From contig CAYZAY010000097.1 in NCBI GenBank assembly GCA_964476515.1, positions 1 through 9,198 on the forward strand: 9,198 bases of DNA. The letters are read 5' to 3'. The notes below the pieces were generated by a model that had not been told where the DNA came from, made no database searches, and worked only from the letters and a program-made list of their open reading frames with translations. The translations under genes and the position numbers were made by a program. Of this stretch, positions 6,959-9,198 are shown piece by piece; within the stretch, counting starts at the first letter, position 1, and every line of letters begins with the position of its first letter. This DNA is from JASMHC01 sp964476515 (GTDB lineage Bacteria; Pseudomonadota; Alphaproteobacteria; Rhodobacterales; Rhodobacteraceae).

Positions 6959-6989
6959 TTCATGCGCCCTCACATCATGTGAGGGTCAA
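6959..6989 (-). promoter_or_regulatory. Predicted MerR-type promoter with 19-base spacer
   Basis: On the minus strand TTGACC (6989-6984) is followed by 19 bases and then CATGAA (6964-6959), a poor -10 match (three of six). Overlong spacers filled by an operator are the hallmark of promoters that MerR proteins activate by twisting DNA. Transcription would start near 6952, the ATG itself. Confidence 0.45.
6967..6985. promoter_or_regulatory. Perfect 19-bp MerR-type operator
   Basis: CCCTCACAT (6967-6975), central C, ATGTGAGGG (6977-6985): nine-base perfect arms. It resembles CTCAC-centred operators of TipAL/Mta-type MerR proteins, and it lies directly before a MerR gene, between its predicted -35 and -10. 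Autoregulation is the simplest reading. The divergent bolA -35 is only about ten bases away. Confidence 0.7.
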
Positions 6990-6995
6990 CACCCC

Positions 6996-7024
6996 TTGCA
7001 GCCTCTGCCCGTAAACTCTACATA
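6996..7024 (+). promoter_or_regulatory. Possible promoter of bolA-grxD
   Basis: TTGCAG (6996-7001), 17 bases, then TACATA (7019-7024), in an AT-rich stretch 29 bases before the bolA start. The spacing is right; the -10 is mediocre. The placement puts it ten bases from the MerR operator edge. Confidence 0.35.
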
Positions 7025-7052
7025 AATTATCAGAAATATACAGGAGTCCCCC

Positions 7053-7283
7053 ATGGCCATGGATGCCCAGAAAATTGAAAACCTGATACGTGCAGGTTTC
7101 CCTGATGCTCGGATCACCGTTCAGGGCGACGACGGCCAGCATTTTGCAGCCATGGTGGTCGACGAAAGCTTCCGCGGCAAAAGCCGTGTGCAACAACAAC
7201 GCGCGGTCAACGCCACGCTGAAGGCCGAGATCGACAGCGGCAACCTTCACGCACTGGCCCTGACCACCAAAGCACCAGATTAA
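7053..7283 (+). CDS. bolA: BolA family protein (BolA2/IbaG-like)
   Basis: A 76-residue single-domain BolA protein, normal for the short BolA2 type. It shows the family core FRGKSRVQQQRAV (residues 40-52) and the conserved histidine in LHALALTT (His66). His30, in the variable loop, may be a second ligand. Such proteins form heterodimers with CGFS glutaredoxins that share a bridging [2Fe-2S] cluster and take part in Fe-S trafficking or iron sensing. The partner gene follows directly, 16 bases after the stop, which makes a two-gene operon. ATG 7053 has AGGAG (7042-7046) at good spacing; a second in-frame ATG at 7059 is less well placed. Confidence 0.92.
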   Translation: MAMDAQKIENLIRAGFPDARITVQGDDGQHFAAMVVDESFRGKSRVQQQRAVNATLKAEIDSGNLHALALTTKAPD

Positions 7284-7299
7284 ATCAAGGAAACGCAAA

Positions 7300-7662
7300 A
7301 TGAGTGACGCAAAAACCCGCATCGACGAAACCGTCAAAGGCAACGACGTGGTCCTTTACATGAAGGGCACCAAGGAAATGCCAAGCTGTGGCTTTTCTAG
7401 CCGAGTAGCTGGCGTTCTGAACTTCATGGGCGTTGATTACGCCGACGTGAACGTTCTGGCCGATGATGAAATCCGCAGCGGTATCAAGGAATACTCAGAC
7501 TGGCCAACCATCCCTCAGCTTTACGTCAAAGGCGAATTCGTTGGCGGCTGTGACATCATCACCGAAATGACCCTGTCGGGTGAGCTGGACGAGATGTTTG
7601 AAAACAACGGCGTCAGCTTTGACAAAGACGCGGCCAACAAAATCCGCGAAGCAAACGCTTAA
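7300..7662 (+). CDS. grxD: Monothiol glutaredoxin, CGFS type (Grx4 family)
   Basis: A 120-residue single-domain monothiol glutaredoxin, slightly longer at its C-terminus than many. Residues visible are Lys22 in MKGTKEMP, the CGFS active site (Cys30-Ser33), the cis-proline motif WPTIPQLY, and GGCDI for glutathione binding. These proteins are poor disulfide reductases. They hold a glutathione-ligated [2Fe-2S] cluster and pass it on, often together with BolA, the gene immediately upstream. The start has AAGGA (7287-7291) eight bases before ATG. The pair probably serves cytoplasmic Fe-S delivery and iron homeostasis. Confidence 0.95.
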   Translation: MSDAKTRIDETVKGNDVVLYMKGTKEMPSCGFSSRVAGVLNFMGVDYADVNVLADDEIRSGIKEYSDWPTIPQLYVKGEFVGGCDIITEMTLSGELDEMFENNGVSFDKDAANKIREANA

Positions 7663-7672
7663 GCAAAATAAT

Positions 7673-7701
7673 AGGGCCGCGAAGTCGCACTTCGCGGCCC
7701 T
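7673..7701. terminator. Bidirectional intrinsic terminator between grxD and zapA
   Basis: GGGCCGCGAAGT (7674-7685) and ACTTCGCGGCCC (7689-7700) make a perfect 12-base stem with a three-base loop; one outer A-T pair extends it. A T-rich tail (TTATTCTATT) follows on the plus strand, and an A/T-rich tail follows on the minus strand. It sits between two convergent operons, 11 bases after the grxD stop and 23 before the zapA stop. Confidence 0.85.
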
Positions 7702-7723
7702 TATTCTATTCAATCAGGCGCTA

Positions 7724-8101
7724 TTAAGCGTTTGTCGCTTCCAGCTGATCCGCCAATGCCTCGGCGCGTTCAGCCGCTTTGCCTAGCGCTTCCTGCACAG
7801 ACGGCGGCACAATCTCGACCCGCACTTCGCGTACCTCAGAAGGCGCTGAACCGCCCTTGCGATAAGCGACTAGCTCTTGCTCTGCCCGTTCAAGACGTTC
7901 TTCAAGACCAGCCGTCTTATCTGCCAGCATCAATCCTGCCATCAGCAACATACGGGCTTCGGGCATCCGGCCAACTTGGTTGGCTAAAAGACTAGCCTCA
8001 CCATCCAGAAGCTTGGCGGCGGCCTCTAGGTATACTTCTTCGCCAACCTGACATGTGACGTCAAAGCTTCGTCCGCCTATAGAAATCGAAACTTCAGGCA
8101 T
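7724..8101 (-). CDS. zapA: Cell division protein ZapA
   Basis: A 125-residue ZapA, the protein that crosslinks FtsZ filaments and tightens the Z-ring at midcell. The N-terminal globular part (about 1-45) contains VSISIGGRSFDVTCQVGEEVYLEAAAKLLD. A long helix and coiled coil follows (about 50-90: RMLLMAGLMLADKTAGLEERLERAEQELVAY). The acidic tail forms another helix. The ATG overlaps the stop of the upstream gene by one base (TAATG, 8103-8099), so translation is probably coupled. In many bacteria 6S RNA lies just downstream of zapA. Here only a 23-base gap to the shared terminator is present, so it is not there. Confidence 0.9.
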   Translation of the reverse strand: MPEVSISIGGRSFDVTCQVGEEVYLEAAAKLLDGEASLLANQVGRMPEARMLLMAGLMLADKTAGLEERLERAEQELVAYRKGGSAPSEVREVRVEIVPPSVQEALGKAAERAEALADQLEATNA

Positions 8102-8517
8102 TACGCGTTCTCCCCTACCGAAGCGACCAGCGCATCCAGCGATGCCACGGCGGCCTCTGCTTCGGCTTTATCCGTCGCTCGTCCAGCGCGCATGCTTTCC
8201 AGCTCGATCAACATCGCTTTGTTGATCAAAGCCGCATCGACCTGACCGGTCTCGCACGCTTTGCGCAAGGCGCGGTTGTTATCTTCCAACTGCCGGTTCA
8301 TTTCACGCAAACGCTGTAGCTCACCATCCAAAGCAGCCATCTTGTCTTGCTGCTCTGACAGGTTTTCTTCCAGCGTCGCATTTGTTGCTTGCGCCACTTC
8401 CAGTTCAGCGGCCAATCCCGCGCTGTCCCCACCTGATGCATCTAACGCGCCAACACCCGCTTCCAAGCGGTCCATGGCAGCACTCAGGCGGGTTTCAAGT
8501 TCTTTTAACTCGCTCAT
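8101..8517 (-). CDS. Coiled-coil protein upstream of ZapA, ZauP-like
   Basis: A 138-residue cytoplasmic protein with no membrane segment. An N-terminal helix (ELKELETRLSAAMDRLEAGV) and a Gly/Ser break near residues 26-34 precede a long heptad-rich coiled coil (about 35-90), rich in Glu, Gln, Leu and Asn. A further helix reaches the C-terminus. I do not recognise it from motifs. Its place in front of zapA, its length and its coiled coil match ZauP of Caulobacter, which pairs with ZapA to focus the Z-ring. That assignment is by context and shape. GAGG (8526-8523) lies five bases before the ATG. The leader holds a nested inverted repeat. Confidence 0.8.
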   Translation of the reverse strand: MSELKELETRLSAAMDRLEAGVGALDASGGDSAGLAAELEVAQATNATLEENLSEQQDKMAALDGELQRLREMNRQLEDNNRALRKACETGQVDAALINKAMLIELESMRAGRATDKAEAEAAVASLDALVASVGENA

Positions 8518-8536
8518 TCAAGCCTCGTCCTAACTT

Positions 8537-8567
8537 GGCCAAACCCCGATCCGAATCGAATTTGGCC
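8537..8567. repeat. Nested inverted repeat in the leader of the zapA operon
   Basis: GGCCAAA (8537-8543) and TTTGGCC (8561-8567) enclose a second stem, CGAT (8547-8550) / ATCG (8555-8558), with loop CCGA. It ends 20 bases before the ATG of the coiled-coil gene. It may be a leader hairpin or an operator; a looser pair, TATCCAA (8584-8590) / TTGGATA (8618-8624), follows. Confidence 0.35.
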
Positions 8568-8705
8568 CTTCCAATCCCGAGTTTATCCAATGAGCCGCAA
8601 AAATACTCCCCTTTCCCTTGGATAGCGACACAGGGGCGCTTGATTATTGAATGCGTGCTGATATTGAGCGTGCTAACGCTAAACCTAGCCACAAGGACCT
8701 GATTG

Positions 8706-9198
8706 ATGGACATAGAAGCGCTCAAATCTGCCAATCCCGAGCATTGGATGAAAGCCGCCGCCATCCGCGCACTTACGCTTGATGCCGTCGCCGCTGCGAA
8801 TTCCGGCCACTCGGGCATGCCAATGGGCATGGCAGACGTCGCCACCGTACTGTTTGAAAAGCACCTGAAGTTTGATCCCAAAGCCCCACGCTGGCCGGAT
8901 CGCGACCGTTTCATCCTGTCCGCAGGCCACGGCTCGATGCTGATCTACTCGCTTCTGCACCTGACCGGCTACGAAGATGTGACACTCCAGCAGATCAAAG
9001 ATTTCCGCCAATGGGGCGCTATCACTGCTGGCCACCCAGAGTTTGGCCATGTGTCAGGCGTTGAGGTCACAACGGGTCCGTTGGGCCAAGGTATCTCAAA
9101 CGCTGTTGGCTTTGCGATGGCCGAAGAAATCCAGCGCGGCCAGTACGGCAAAAAGATCGTCGATCACCACACCTACGTTATGGCTGGCGACGGCTGCC
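8706..9198 (+). CDS. tkt: Transketolase, N-terminal part (cut by right edge)
   Basis: The first 164 residues of transketolase, a protein normally about 660-670 residues long. It is the ThDP enzyme that moves two-carbon units between sugar phosphates in the pentose phosphate and related pathways. Visible motifs are ANSGHSGMPMGMA (His35), LSAGHGSMLIYSLLHLTGY (His75), the ThDP-loop TTGPLGQGISNAVG (residues 122-135), and the start of the Mg/ThDP motif GDGC at the window edge (161-164). ATG 8706 has AAGGA (8693-8697) eight bases upstream. It is divergent from the zapA operon; the 188-base gap should carry both promoters. A weak candidate for tkt is TTGATT (8640-8645), 16 bases, TATTGA (8662-8667). 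Confidence 0.96.
   Translation, partial: MDIEALKSANPEHWMKAAAIRALTLDAVAAANSGHSGMPMGMADVATVLFEKHLKFDPKAPRWPDRDRFILSAGHGSMLIYSLLHLTGYEDVTLQQIKDFRQWGAITAGHPEFGHVSGVEVTTGPLGQGISNAVGFAMAEEIQRGQYGKKIVDHHTYVMAGDGC

Noticed and set aside
6259..6982. Plus-strand open frames across the MerR gene
   Set aside because: They are proline- and histidine-rich, low-complexity antisense readings; the minus strand has clear MerR and TipAS-like domains.
7663..7723. 6S RNA, often found next to zapA
   Set aside because: The gap is too short and is filled by the bidirectional terminator; the 188-base gap at 8518-8705 shows no long 6S-like rod.

Overview
The window looks like core chromosome of a marine-type alphaproteobacterium of the Rhodobacteraceae (Roseobacter group). 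The basis is protein-level resemblance from memory (the LysR protein, short-form PurL, the BolA2/CGFS-glutaredoxin pair, the ZapA pair and transketolase), moderate GC with a GC-rich third codon position, and a GAAA-loop palindromic repeat of a kind common in alphaproteobacterial intergenic DNA. No database could be searched.

Layout, left to right. (1) 1-1643, minus: 5' part of a fused indolepyruvate (aryl-pyruvate) ferredoxin oxidoreductase, running off the left edge. (2) 1644-1798: divergent control region with a good promoter for the oxidoreductase and a LysR-type T-N11-A inverted repeat inside its -35/-10 spacer. (3) 1799-2704, plus: LysR-family regulator. (4) 2705-2998: a weak hairpin with T-run, a possible small RNA ending in a strong terminator, and two CTGC-N4-GCAG boxes. 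(5) 2999-5158, plus: purL, purine synthesis. (6) 5159-6952: a two-gene block made of a non-haem iron 2-oxoglutarate dioxygenase (HalD/BesD-like, plus) and a convergent MerR/TipAS regulator (minus). A 79-bp palindromic repeat stands on each side of the dioxygenase gene, and the second copy supplies the stop codon and last residues of the MerR protein. (7) 6953-7052: divergent MerR/bolA control region with a perfect 19-bp MerR-type operator. (8) 7053-7662, plus: bolA and CGFS monothiol glutaredoxin, an iron-sulfur/iron-sensing pair, closed by a bidirectional terminator. (9) 7724-8517, minus: a coiled-coil protein (ZauP-like) and ZapA, translationally coupled, both for the division Z-ring. (10) 8706-end, plus: start of transketolase, cut by the right edge.

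Most of this is ordinary housekeeping and regulation: aryl-pyruvate oxidation, purine synthesis, Fe-S handling, cytokinesis and central carbon metabolism. The least explained part is the dioxygenase/MerR block between purL and bolA-grx, with its flanking repeats and the repeat-encoded MerR tail. The possible small RNA between the LysR gene and purL is the next most interesting. I saw no CRISPR array, prophage, transposase, tRNA or rRNA.
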